Positions 7,234-13,169 of a DNA stretch of 13,169 nt are shown here, piece after piece. Numbering within the stretch: the first letter of the stretch is position 1; every line of letters begins with the position of its first letter. Below the pieces are notes generated by a model. The model was given only the letters and a program-made list of their open reading frames with translations. It searched no databases and was not told where the DNA came from. Source of the stretch: Bacteroidota bacterium (GTDB taxonomy: Bacteria; Bacteroidota; Bacteroidia; Bacteroidales; UBA10428); assembly GCA_024640925.1 (NCBI GenBank), contig JAHEEB010000027.1, positions 1-13,169 on the forward strand, in the 5' to 3' direction. The position numbers and the translations under genes were made by a program.

Positions 7234-8844
7234 ATGGAGAAAAAGCACATAAGGATAGTTTTAATGCCTTTGTTAATAGCGGTATGCATAGTTGCCGGAA
7301 TGTATATAGGTTGGTATTATGGGATACAACAAGCTGGTTCAAGTCAGTATATTATTTATCCGAGAACAGATAAGTTAACCAGTATTATTAACTATGTTGC
7401 CAGAAAATATGTTGACCCGGTAAATAAAGATGAGTTGATTGAAAAAGCAATCCCAAAAATTTTAGAAGAACTTGATCCCCATTCTCAATATATACCTGCT
7501 TCCGATTTTCAGAATTTAAATGAACCGCTTGAGGGCAAGTTCTTCGGAATTGGTGTTCAGTTTAATATATTAAATGATACTCTTATAGTTATTAAACCTG
7601 TATCAAATGGACCATCGGAAAAAGTAGGAATCTTGCCTGGAGACCGGTTTATTTTAGTTAATAATGATACAGTTGCCGGAGTTAAAATGCCAAGCGACTC
7701 TATTGTTAAAAGGCTAAAAGGACCTCAGGGTACAACCGTTAAAGTTGGCGTTTTGCGTAAGTCTGTTAAAGATATTATTTACTTTACGATTACCCGAGAT
7801 GAAATACCCTTATATAGCGTTGATGTTGCTTATATGATTACCAAAAAAACAGGCTACATTAAAATAAACACATTCTCTGCTACTACTTATGATGAATTTG
7901 TGTTGGCTATAAAGAAGCTCTATGGAAAAGGAATGCAAAAATTAATTTTGGATTTACGTGGAAATGGAGGAGGATTATTAAATATCGCTGTGAACATGAT
8001 AGATGAATTTCTTGATGAAGGGAAACTCATCGTTTACACCGAAGGAAATGCTCTGGCAAGGGAAAATTTTACCTCTACAAAAGGTGGTCTTTGTACAAAT
8101 ATTGAAGTAGCTGTTTTAATGGATGAAACTTCTGCTTCGGCCAGTGAAATTGTTGCCGGTGCTCTTCAGGACAATGACAGAGCTTTAATAATTGGCCGTC
8201 GTTCTTTTGGCAAAGGACTTGTTCAGGAACAAAATAAAATGTCTGATGGATCTGCTATCAGGCTAACAATAGCCCGATATTATACTCCTACCGGAAGATG
8301 CATTCAGAAATCCTATTCAAAAGGCGCTGACGAATATTATAATGAACTTTTGGAAAGATATAATAATGGTGAGTTTATGGTTCAGGATAGTACTCAGTTT
8401 TCCGATTCATTGAAATTCACTACCCCCGGTGGAAGGATTGTTTATGGAGGAGGTGGCATCATGCCCGATATATTTGTACCCCTCGATACAAATGGAATTT
8501 CAAACTATTACATTAATATCAGAAACAGAGGCCTGATTTACAGATATGCCTTAGAGTATACAGATATATACAGGAAAAAACTTAATAAATTTAAAACACT
8601 GGATGAATTGAAGAAATTCCTCATTTCAAATAAAACCATGGCAAAATTTATTGTTTTTGCCACAAAAAATGGGGTGCCTGAAAATAAAAAAGAGATTAAA
8701 ACATCCAAAGAAATAATTGAGTGCCAGCTTTATGCCTATATTGCCCGCAATATATTCGATAATGATGGCTATTACCCACTGATCGAAAAAATAGATAATA
8801 CTCTGCAAAAAGCAATCAATGAACTTGAAAAAGTAACCAAATAA
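7234..8844 (+). CDS. S41 family C-terminal processing peptidase with PDZ domain
   Basis: This is a membrane-anchored periplasmic serine protease of the CtpA/Prc type. From ATG 7234 the protein has 536 residues: an N-terminal signal anchor (RIVLMPLLIAVCIVAGMYIGWYY, about 7-29), a PDZ domain (about 98-188, with FGIGVQF and VGILPGDRFILVNN), and the S41 catalytic domain (about 195-415). The catalytic Ser is S302 in TSASASEIVAGAL and the general-base Lys is K327 in FGKGLVQ, 25 residues apart as in Prc. A C-terminal helical tail (about 430-536) follows. An in-frame TTG at 7210 would overlap the deaminase gene and add eight residues; ATG 7234, 4 nt after the deaminase stop, gives a proper signal anchor and is preferred. 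Substrates are not deducible. Confidence 0.93.
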   Translation: MEKKHIRIVLMPLLIAVCIVAGMYIGWYYGIQQAGSSQYIIYPRTDKLTSIINYVARKYVDPVNKDELIEKAIPKILEELDPHSQYIPASDFQNLNEPLEGKFFGIGVQFNILNDTLIVIKPVSNGPSEKVGILPGDRFILVNNDTVAGVKMPSDSIVKRLKGPQGTTVKVGVLRKSVKDIIYFTITRDEIPLYSVDVAYMITKKTGYIKINTFSATTYDEFVLAIKKLYGKGMQKLILDLRGNGGGLLNIAVNMIDEFLDEGKLIVYTEGNALARENFTSTKGGLCTNIEVAVLMDETSASASEIVAGALQDNDRALIIGRRSFGKGLVQEQNKMSDGSAIRLTIARYYTPTGRCIQKSYSKGADEYYNELLERYNNGEFMVQDSTQFSDSLKFTTPGGRIVYGGGGIMPDIFVPLDTNGISNYYINIRNRGLIYRYALEYTDIYRKKLNKFKTLDELKKFLISNKTMAKFIVFATKNGVPENKKEIKTSKEIIECQLYAYIARNIFDNDGYYPLIEKIDNTLQKAINELEKVTK

Positions 8845-9161
8845 TCACATAAAAAGGACATTCTTCATCAGCAAGGCATTTTGTCAGCAAACAGTAAAAA
8901 TTGATTTCCGGATGAATTTTTGAGTCTGTTGATAGTGTTCGAGTTGTAAATTGGTCAAAACGACAAGTTGAAGGAATGAATACTTTCTTTCCCGATGCAG
9001 TTCTTCATTATCCTGATACAAGTTTGGTTTTAATCGAAGAGAATGAAAATGTAGGAATAGATTACCCCACTTTTACTGAACTTTCTAATGTATTACGCAT
9101 TTAGTTGAAAATTCGCTTGTTAGGTACTACTATTTAAAAAGTTTTTGAATCTGGGATAAAC
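8845..9161. other. Gene-poor stretch, possibly decayed coding sequence
   Basis: No convincing gene, RNA or terminator is present between the S41 stop and the minus-strand zinc-ribbon ORF. The only structure I see is a + strand frame open from 8916 to the TAG at 9102-9104 (see the separate entry), plus a short open piece at about 8856-8900 in another frame (reads KDILHQQGILSANSKN before a stop). The rest (9105-9161) is AT-rich with nothing recognisable. Confidence 0.4.
8916..9104 (+). pseudogene. Possible gene remnant, unrecognised
   Basis: From just after an in-frame TGA (8913-8915) the frame reads 62 residues with natural-looking composition, including VVNWSKRQVEGMNTFFPDAV and LVLIEENENVGIDYPTFTEL, to TAG. 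The only internal ATG (8976) would give 42 residues and starts in the middle of the protein-like stretch, so the 5' part appears lost or frame-disrupted. I do not recognise the family. It could instead be a chance open frame: 62 codons in AT-rich DNA is not decisive. Confidence 0.3.
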
Positions 9162-9374
9162 CTATGTCAAGCCAGGTTCTGAATAGTTTTCACCAAAGTT
9201 TTTGAACCGAAAGAAAGATCGTTGAGCAAGCTCAAGATCAAAAGCCAGAGACCAATCGTTTGTAGCTTTATAGTAAAAAAGAAGTTCACTTTTACAAGTC
9301 TGGCAGAATTCACCTTTTCCAATGCTCTTTTTGCATCTCCTACACTTCATTTTCCAATAATAATGGTTATGCAT
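9162..9374 (-). CDS. Small hypothetical protein with zinc-ribbon-like cysteine pattern
   Basis: This minus-strand frame gives 70 residues from ATG 9374, or 62 from ATG 9350 (M-K-C-R-R-C-K-K). It contains C-x2-C-x9-C-x2-C (CRRC ... CQTC), the spacing of a small zinc ribbon, followed by a mixed aromatic/charged tail (ATNDWSLAFDLELAQRSFF) and a TAG stop. Four cysteines in two CxxC knuckles are unlikely by chance, which is why I prefer this strand over the overlapping plus-strand frame (9222-9428). No good Shine-Dalgarno or -7 box is seen, and it lies in a gene-poor region, so it may be a remnant. Function unknown. Confidence 0.4.
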   Translation of the reverse strand: MHNHYYWKMKCRRCKKSIGKGEFCQTCKSELLFYYKATNDWSLAFDLELAQRSFFRFKNFGENYSEPGLT

Positions 9375-9483
9375 AATTACGATTTTTATTTAGGAGGAGT
9401 TGCGATCAAACCTTACACTTACCAGTGATATATATCATATGACCAAATACAACAGTTTGGGGTTCTATGCGTAAAAAATGTAA

Positions 9484-9864
9484 ATGAAACGTAAGAGTAT
9501 GTACTTCTATTTACAGGAAACAAAAACTACGCCGCAAGCCTTAATTAATGACGGATATATGAGAATATCAGGCAAGGCTTTCTCTGTTGAGCAACAAAGC
9601 TTCTTTACTCAGATAAATAAACAAGTAAATATTTACTCTAAAGAACCCGCCAACAGGACATTTGTAGAAATTTCTCTTTCGCAATTGAATGCTTCATCAA
9701 AAAAGGCAATCATTGAATTTTTTAAGTTGCTCGAAATTCTTAACAACCAGGGTTTTAAAGTGGATGTGAAATGGTTTTATGAAAAAGATGACGATGATGT
9801 AAGGGAATTAGGAGAGATTTATAAATCGATGTTTAAAATCGATATTGATCTGATAAGCAAATAG
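9484..9864 (+). CDS. DUF1987 / SiaC-family regulatory phosphoprotein
   Basis: The 126-residue protein resembles SiaC (DUF1987), an STAS-like small regulatory protein that in Pseudomonas is phosphorylated by the kinase SiaB, dephosphorylated by the PP2C phosphatase SiaA, and controls a diguanylate cyclase. Matching features are the opening T-x-x-TP followed by MRISGKAF, the central block FVEISLSQLNASSKKAIIEFFKLLE, and VKWFYEKDDDDVRELGE near the C-terminus. S71/S72 in LNASSKK are at about the position of the phospho-acceptor in SiaC (inference). ATG 9484 is the longest start; ATG 9499, five residues later, has a weak AAGAG ahead of it, fits the family's usual N-terminal length and is at least as likely. 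No siaA/siaB partner lies nearby. Its end converges on hemD at a shared terminator. Confidence 0.75.
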   Translation: MKRKSMYFYLQETKTTPQALINDGYMRISGKAFSVEQQSFFTQINKQVNIYSKEPANRTFVEISLSQLNASSKKAIIEFFKLLEILNNQGFKVDVKWFYEKDDDDVRELGEIYKSMFKIDIDLISK

Positions 9865-9882
9865 GTTATAATGTATACAATT

Positions 9883-9916
9883 GAAAAGGGGCTCTTTTTT
9901 GGAGGAGCCCCTTTTC
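9883..9916. terminator. Bidirectional terminator between the SiaC-like gene and hemD
   Basis: GAAAAGGGGCTC (9883-9894) pairs perfectly with GAGCCCCTTTTC (9905-9916): a 12-bp stem with a GC-rich core and a 10-nt loop starting with six Ts. It lies 18 nt after the plus-strand stop and 1 nt beyond the hemD stop (9918-9920 on the minus strand). A/T tracts flank the core on both sides, so it can serve both convergent genes. Confidence 0.88.
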
Positions 9917-9917
9917 T

Positions 9918-10670
9918 TTATTTCTTCGTTTTGTTATGTTCCTGAATGAACTGGTCGAGAGCCATGGTCATCGATGGTGCATTTGGCATAGGAGCCTGCA
10001 AATCGAGCCGAAGCCCGGCATCTTTAACAGCTTGTGCTGTAGAAGTTCCAAACGATGCAATTTTAATTTCTTTTTGATCGAAATTCGGGAAATTCTTTAA
10101 TAAAGATCGAATACCCGAAGGACTAAAGAAAACCAATACATCGTAGTTGAGCATAGATAAGTCCGATAAGTCGCTACTTACCGTTTGATAAAGAATAGCA
10201 ATCTTGTGCTTAATCTTTTGTTTGTCAAGCAACTCCGGAATTTCATCTTTGTGTTGTTCCGAGAGAGGTACAAGATACTTTTCTTCTTTGTGTTTTTCCA
10301 GTAGTTCCATCAAATCCGGAAATTTCCCCTTTCCGTAAAAAATCTTTCGTTTGCGGTAAATAATGTACTTTTGCAGGTAATGTGCAATCGATTCCGAAGT
10401 ACAAAAATACTTCATGGTATCAGGAACCAGTATACGCATGTCGTTCGCAATGCGGAAATAATGATCAATAGCCGTTTTACTGGTAAAAACTACAGCAGTA
10501 AAATCAAGAAAGCTAACTCTCTGTTTCCGGAATTCCTTAGTAGGAACAGGTTCGACATGAATAAATGGTCTGAATTCGATCTTAACATTATTCTTTTCCG
10601 CAACTTCGAAATAGGGGTTCTTATCGGAAGATGGTTCTGGCTGTGATACGAGAATTTTTTTAATCTTCAT
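9918..10670 (-). CDS. hemD: Uroporphyrinogen-III synthase (HemD)
   Basis: This enzyme cyclises hydroxymethylbilane to uroporphyrinogen III with inversion of ring D (EC 4.2.1.75), the branch-point precursor of heme, siroheme and cobamides; it is cytoplasmic. The 250-residue length is typical. The family is poorly conserved, but the expected features are visible: an N-terminal KKILVSQPEP strand, FTAVVFTSKTAIDHYF (first domain), YLVPLSEQHKDEIPELL, YDVLVFFSPSGIRSLLKNF (second domain, with the S-PSG-R motif) and IASFGTSTAQAVKDAGL. The ATG at 10670 is preceded by GGAGG (10684-10680, minus strand) with a 9-nt gap, an unusually good ribosome binding site for this window. It follows the DUF4271 gene on the same strand, an arrangement I recall from other Bacteroidota. 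Confidence 0.9.
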   Translation of the reverse strand: MKIKKILVSQPEPSSDKNPYFEVAEKNNVKIEFRPFIHVEPVPTKEFRKQRVSFLDFTAVVFTSKTAIDHYFRIANDMRILVPDTMKYFCTSESIAHYLQKYIIYRKRKIFYGKGKFPDLMELLEKHKEEKYLVPLSEQHKDEIPELLDKQKIKHKIAILYQTVSSDLSDLSMLNYDVLVFFSPSGIRSLLKNFPNFDQKEIKIASFGTSTAQAVKDAGLRLDLQAPMPNAPSMTMALDQFIQEHNKTKK

Positions 10671-10698
10671 GTTTGCGAGCCTCCATTTATAACATCTT

Positions 10699-10776
10699 CT
10701 ATCTCAGGGATAAAACGAGTTTTAAACCTACTAAAGCAGGTAAAATTTCGAATGTACAAAGGTACAAAATACTATA
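10699..10776 (-). pseudogene. Out-of-frame C-terminal extension of the DUF4271 gene
   Basis: Reading the minus strand one base later (from 10776) gives 25 residues, YSILYLCTFEILPALVGLKL followed by VLSLR, then TAG at 10701-10699. The LYLC-x-x-EILP block resembles the end of DUF4271 proteins as I remember them. It would restore a sixth membrane helix and leave a 28-nt gap to hemD. The shift lies in a TTTT run (10779-10776), so one extra base there, real or a sequencing error, explains it. Confidence 0.6.
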
Positions 10777-11680
10777 AAATCTGCGCTATAGCAATTAAAG
10801 AAACCGCTATATAAAACAATATATTTGTGAGTGTTGGATTTACAAAAAATGCACCGAATACTATAGGGAGTAAATACAATCCCAAATTTTTATTCAATAG
10901 GTGAGACATGTGAACATATTCCTTAAAAAGCAGTTTAGAGTCGAAAATTGATCCGATTATATATATGATTAAAAGTCTCAACTGGATTAAACTGATAAAT
11001 ATCAAAAGCAGGAAGATAAATTTTCCAAACTCATTTAATCCCAGAAATGAAATATTAAACTTGAAAATTACCAGGTATAGAAATAAACCACAACACAGAA
11101 TGTAGTTCAAATTAAGCAATACAAAAGCTCTTCTTATCAGAGCATTCTTTTCGCGCATCAATTTCTCTGCTAACTGATAATTTAAAAGGGATTTTATGAC
11201 TGAATCAAGATATTTCCAGAAATTTGTCCTTATTAAAATAAGAACAAAAGTACATAAAAGAACAATTAATAATACCCAGCTTTTATAAGCGGATTCTACC
11301 ATAAATAGGTCTTTTGGACCTGAATACCTAACCTGTTTTTTTTGAAGAGAAGAGGATAATTTTTGTGAATTGATACTCACTATTGAACTATCCCTAATTC
11401 CGGCATAAGTTCTAAACAATGTGAAATTTTCGAACTCAGGCTTATTAACTATCTCCTTTTTTGGCAGAGTATCTTTAACAGAAACTGTATCGACAAGTTG
11501 AAGTTGTTCTGCTGATGCTTTGGTTTTTATTGTCTGAGTTGATTGTATAGGCTTGGGTTGAACAGGAGTATTGGTATGTATTCGAATATTTGTGCCCGAA
11601 TCTTCCTGACTTACATGTTGAGCATGATTTGGGGTGCTTTGGGCAGAATCGTTGGGTTGTATGTAGAAAACCTCTTTCAT
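10772..11680 (-). CDS. DUF4271 family membrane protein, apparently frameshifted near its 3' end
   Basis: This is an uncharacterised inner-membrane protein of Bacteroidota. From ATG 11680 it has 302 residues: a hydrophilic Gln/Thr/Ser/Pro-rich N-terminal region (about 1-130), then hydrophobic segments at about 135-151, 186-207, 219-243, 264-281 and 284-301. A longer frame begins at TTG 11698, but that codon lies inside a perfect -7 box (TATTTTTG, 11703-11696), so ATG 11680 is preferred. The frame ends abruptly at TAG 10774-10772 within the last hydrophobic helix, while another frame continues with a plausible C-terminus (separate entry). It precedes hemD on the same strand and is probably co-transcribed with it. 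Molecular function is unknown. Confidence 0.8.
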   Translation of the reverse strand: MKEVFYIQPNDSAQSTPNHAQHVSQEDSGTNIRIHTNTPVQPKPIQSTQTIKTKASAEQLQLVDTVSVKDTLPKKEIVNKPEFENFTLFRTYAGIRDSSIVSINSQKLSSSLQKKQVRYSGPKDLFMVESAYKSWVLLIVLLCTFVLILIRTNFWKYLDSVIKSLLNYQLAEKLMREKNALIRRAFVLLNLNYILCCGLFLYLVIFKFNISFLGLNEFGKFIFLLLIFISLIQLRLLIIYIIGSIFDSKLLFKEYVHMSHLLNKNLGLYLLPIVFGAFFVNPTLTNILFYIAVSLIAIAQIL

Positions 11681-11695
11681 AGATTTTATAAGCTG

Positions 11696-11703
11696 CAAAA
11701 ATA
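11696..11703 (-). promoter_or_regulatory. Candidate -7 promoter box for the DUF4271-hemD operon
   Basis: On the minus strand 11703-11696 reads TATTTTTG, an exact TAnnTTTG match, 15 nt before the ATG at 11680. No clear -33 TTTG is seen about 20 bp upstream. Its overlap with the alternative TTG start (11698) argues for the shorter DUF4271 protein. Confidence 0.4.
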
Positions 11704-11880
11704 GTGATAGGATTTTGAATGAGTACTTTTTCAGTCGAAGATTTTATTAACTCTTAAAAATCGGGTTAGTCTATCATAGGTTCGTTATAATTTAGAAAAG
11801 AACTCGTTATAGTATTCGTTTCTAACCAAAAATAAGAAAGAAAAATAGTTACATTTGAAAGATTTTAAAAATTAATTGTT
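11704..11880. promoter_or_regulatory. Divergent intergenic region with candidate -7 box for the secreted protein gene
   Basis: This AT-rich spacer separates two divergent genes. On the + strand, TACATTTG at 11850-11857 matches TAnnTTTG exactly and lies 23 nt before the ATG at 11881. A -33 element is not evident. No ORF or RNA gene is visible in the rest of the spacer. Confidence 0.4.
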
Positions 11881-13169
11881 ATGAGAAGAATTTACTGGAT
11901 AATACTATTATTCCTTTTCAATGTAGGTTATATTAAAGCTCAGGGTTGGTACGTTTATGATGGAAGTTTTATTCCACAAGGTTTTGATGGGTGGTATTCA
12001 AGTACAGTTGCTCCAGGTTCAAATTTTGTTGAACAGATAGTAAATAATCCTTTTACAGGAAATAAAATGCTGATGTATGTCCAACCCGACAACTTAAGTT
12101 TATCAGATCCTTTTAAAAATGCCAGTAAATATTATAAACTCAATTTTTCTGACAATAATCCTGGTATTACAATTTTAGCACGGCTTAAAGGATTTCCTAT
12201 TGATTCTCTTCCAGAAGCCTGCCTGTTTAATATTGAATATTCCGATAAAACCTATAGTGTAAGGGATAATTTGATGATAATACCTCATGACAGTATTGTA
12301 AAGCTCGAACGTTCAAATGTTAAAATAAAAGTTAATTCTGATTTGAATAAATGGCATATTTATCGGATTTCATTCTCTGCAAAAGATAGTATCTCAAATA
12401 TATATATGGATGAAAACCCAACAGCTATTTTAACTGGCAAATCAACTGCCACAAATGTATTAGGACAAAATTATATTAGAATGGGTGATGGAGGTACGCC
12501 TAAGATAGCTGGTTATGTAGATTGGGTTATAATCGATACTACAGGAATATATTCTCCAGGAACCGGTGCTGAAATACCTGCTGATTTATCTACAGAAGTT
12601 AATGTATCAGATTTACCCGGATTAGGCAGAAGAGTTGCTTTTCTTACCGATACAGCATTAAAAGCTACAGAAGGTTATTATGCAGACTCTAATTATGTTA
12701 GAGATTTAGTCGCTCAGGGTTTTATTGTTGATGTTGTTCCAAGGGAATATGTTTCCTCTCAAAGCAATGAGTTGATTTTAAAAGTTCATATGTCGGATTT
12801 AGTGATTATTGGTTGTGGTTCAAATAGTAGTGATTTTGGTGATGGGATGGATATTTTTTGGAAAAAACTTAAAAAACCAATAATTATTCTTAAAAACTAT
12901 ATAGCCAGGTCGAATAAATTGGGTTTGTTACCAACAAGCTCCAGTTTGAATGCTTCCAGATTTGGAACATTGGAGGGAGAAATTAAAAATCCATTAGATC
13001 CAGCGTTCAATAATATGGCTTTGCCAGCAAATAATATTTTGCCTTATGCAAATAGTAATATTGGATTATTGACATTTACTCCGGATCAATTATCCCGAAT
13101 TAATGGAGAAATTATTATGACATTAGCAAATGGACCTCAGGCATATTTAGTTTCTACCAGTTCAAATAC
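11881..13169 (+). CDS. Large secreted protein, LamG-like region plus Rossmann-like region; 3' end beyond window
   Basis: The frame is open from ATG 11881 to the right edge (429 codons, no stop), so the C-terminus is missing. Residues 1-21 are a clear Sec signal peptide (MRRIYWIILLFLFNVGYIKAQG, cleavage around A20-Q21). Residues about 22-220 look like a concanavalin/LamG-type beta-sandwich: strand-rich, with NKWHIYRISFS, SNIYMDENP and a closing GYVDWVIIDTTGIYSPG, as in proteins that describe a family-typical jelly-roll. From about 250 an alpha/beta region begins (RRVAFLTDTALKATEGYYADSNYVRDLVAQGFIVDVVPRE ... SDLVIIGCGSNSSDF ... KKPIIILKNY), resembling a glutamine-amidotransferase/ThuA-like or flavodoxin-like fold without an identifiable catalytic residue. 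A type IX secretion C-terminal domain may follow but cannot be seen. Function unknown; extracellular or outer-membrane role inferred. Confidence 0.8.
   Translation, partial: MRRIYWIILLFLFNVGYIKAQGWYVYDGSFIPQGFDGWYSSTVAPGSNFVEQIVNNPFTGNKMLMYVQPDNLSLSDPFKNASKYYKLNFSDNNPGITILARLKGFPIDSLPEACLFNIEYSDKTYSVRDNLMIIPHDSIVKLERSNVKIKVNSDLNKWHIYRISFSAKDSISNIYMDENPTAILTGKSTATNVLGQNYIRMGDGGTPKIAGYVDWVIIDTTGIYSPGTGAEIPADLSTEVNVSDLPGLGRRVAFLTDTALKATEGYYADSNYVRDLVAQGFIVDVVPREYVSSQSNELILKVHMSDLVIIGCGSNSSDFGDGMDIFWKKLKKPIIILKNYIARSNKLGLLPTSSSLNASRFGTLEGEIKNPLDPAFNNMALPANNILPYANSNIGLLTFTPDQLSRINGEIIMTLANGPQAYLVSTSSN

Noticed and set aside
9139..9206. 11-bp direct repeat AAGTTTTTGAA at 9139-9149 and 9196-9206, possible target-site duplication
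   Set aside because: Low-complexity AT-rich word, with only 46 nt between copies and no mobile-element features.
9222..9428. Plus-strand 68-codon frame overlapping the zinc-ribbon ORF
   Set aside because: Composition is that of a shadow frame, with no motif; the opposite strand carries the paired CxxC knuckles.
9426..9437. 12-bp palindrome TGATATATATCA, possible operator
   Set aside because: Alternating AT sequence in AT-rich DNA produces such palindromes by chance, and there is no second copy.
9392..9474. Strong AGGAGG followed by a 24-codon TTG-start micro-ORF (9400-9474), possible leader peptide before the SiaC-like gene
   Set aside because: The Shine-Dalgarno is only about 2 nt from the TTG, too close to work, and the peptide has no notable sequence.
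10718..10740. Small inverted repeat (ACCTACT...AGCAGGT) between DUF4271 and hemD, possible terminator
   Set aside because: It has a mismatch, a tiny loop and no T tract, and it lies in the out-of-frame DUF4271 coding extension.
10757..10764. Minus-strand TACCTTTG, a perfect -7 box that could be a private hemD promoter
   Set aside because: It falls in the out-of-frame DUF4271 C-terminus, where it encodes part of the YLCTF segment; hemD is also close enough to be co-transcribed. More likely coding than regulatory.

Overview
The window is a low-GC chromosomal segment from a member of the Bacteroidota, probably a Bacteroidales/Marinilabiliales-type anaerobe or marine relative. The lineage call rests on several things: AtpB with a long N-terminal periplasmic region, the atp gene order B-E-F-H-A-G with no D/C after G, a dCMP deaminase next to an S41 protease, a DUF4271 membrane protein in front of hemD, mostly weak Shine-Dalgarno sequences, and several TAnnTTTG-type -7 promoter boxes.

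Layout. Positions 1-4931 carry most of an F1Fo ATP synthase operon on the + strand: atpB (5' end outside the window), atpE, atpF, atpH, atpA, atpG. A perfect 14-bp hairpin with a T tract sits between atpE and atpF, and a weaker AU-rich terminator-like hairpin follows atpG. Beta and epsilon genes are not here and presumably lie upstream. Positions 5179-6618 encode an unusual protein with no visible export signal: three tandem ~74-residue helical repeats followed by a GH16 jelly-roll domain in which both catalytic glutamates are replaced (HIDIAK instead of EIDIxE). A strong hairpin terminator closes it. Positions 6783-8841 hold a two-gene unit, dCMP deaminase and a membrane-anchored C-terminal processing protease (S41).

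Positions 8845-9483 are gene-poor and look partly decayed: a 62-codon open stretch with protein-like composition but no convincing start, and a small minus-strand ORF with a four-cysteine zinc-ribbon pattern. A SiaC-like DUF1987 protein follows at 9484-9864 and converges on hemD, with a bidirectional terminator between them. On the minus strand, DUF4271 (start 11680) runs into hemD (9918-10670). The DUF4271 frame is interrupted by an apparent 1-nt shift near 10776-10779; the continuing frame encodes a typical-looking hydrophobic C-terminus and ends 28 nt before hemD. From 11881 to the right edge there is the start of a large secreted protein, with a signal peptide, a LamG/concanavalin-like region and then a Rossmann-like region; its 3' end is outside the window.

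How they work together: the atp genes build the proton-driven Fo channel, the stator and part of the F1 head; dCMP deaminase feeds dTMP synthesis; the S41 protease acts in the envelope; HemD closes the tetrapyrrole ring for heme/cobamide synthesis. The pseudo-GH16 repeat protein is the most unusual gene here and the best candidate for undescribed biology. No tRNA, rRNA, CRISPR array or insertion sequence was seen.
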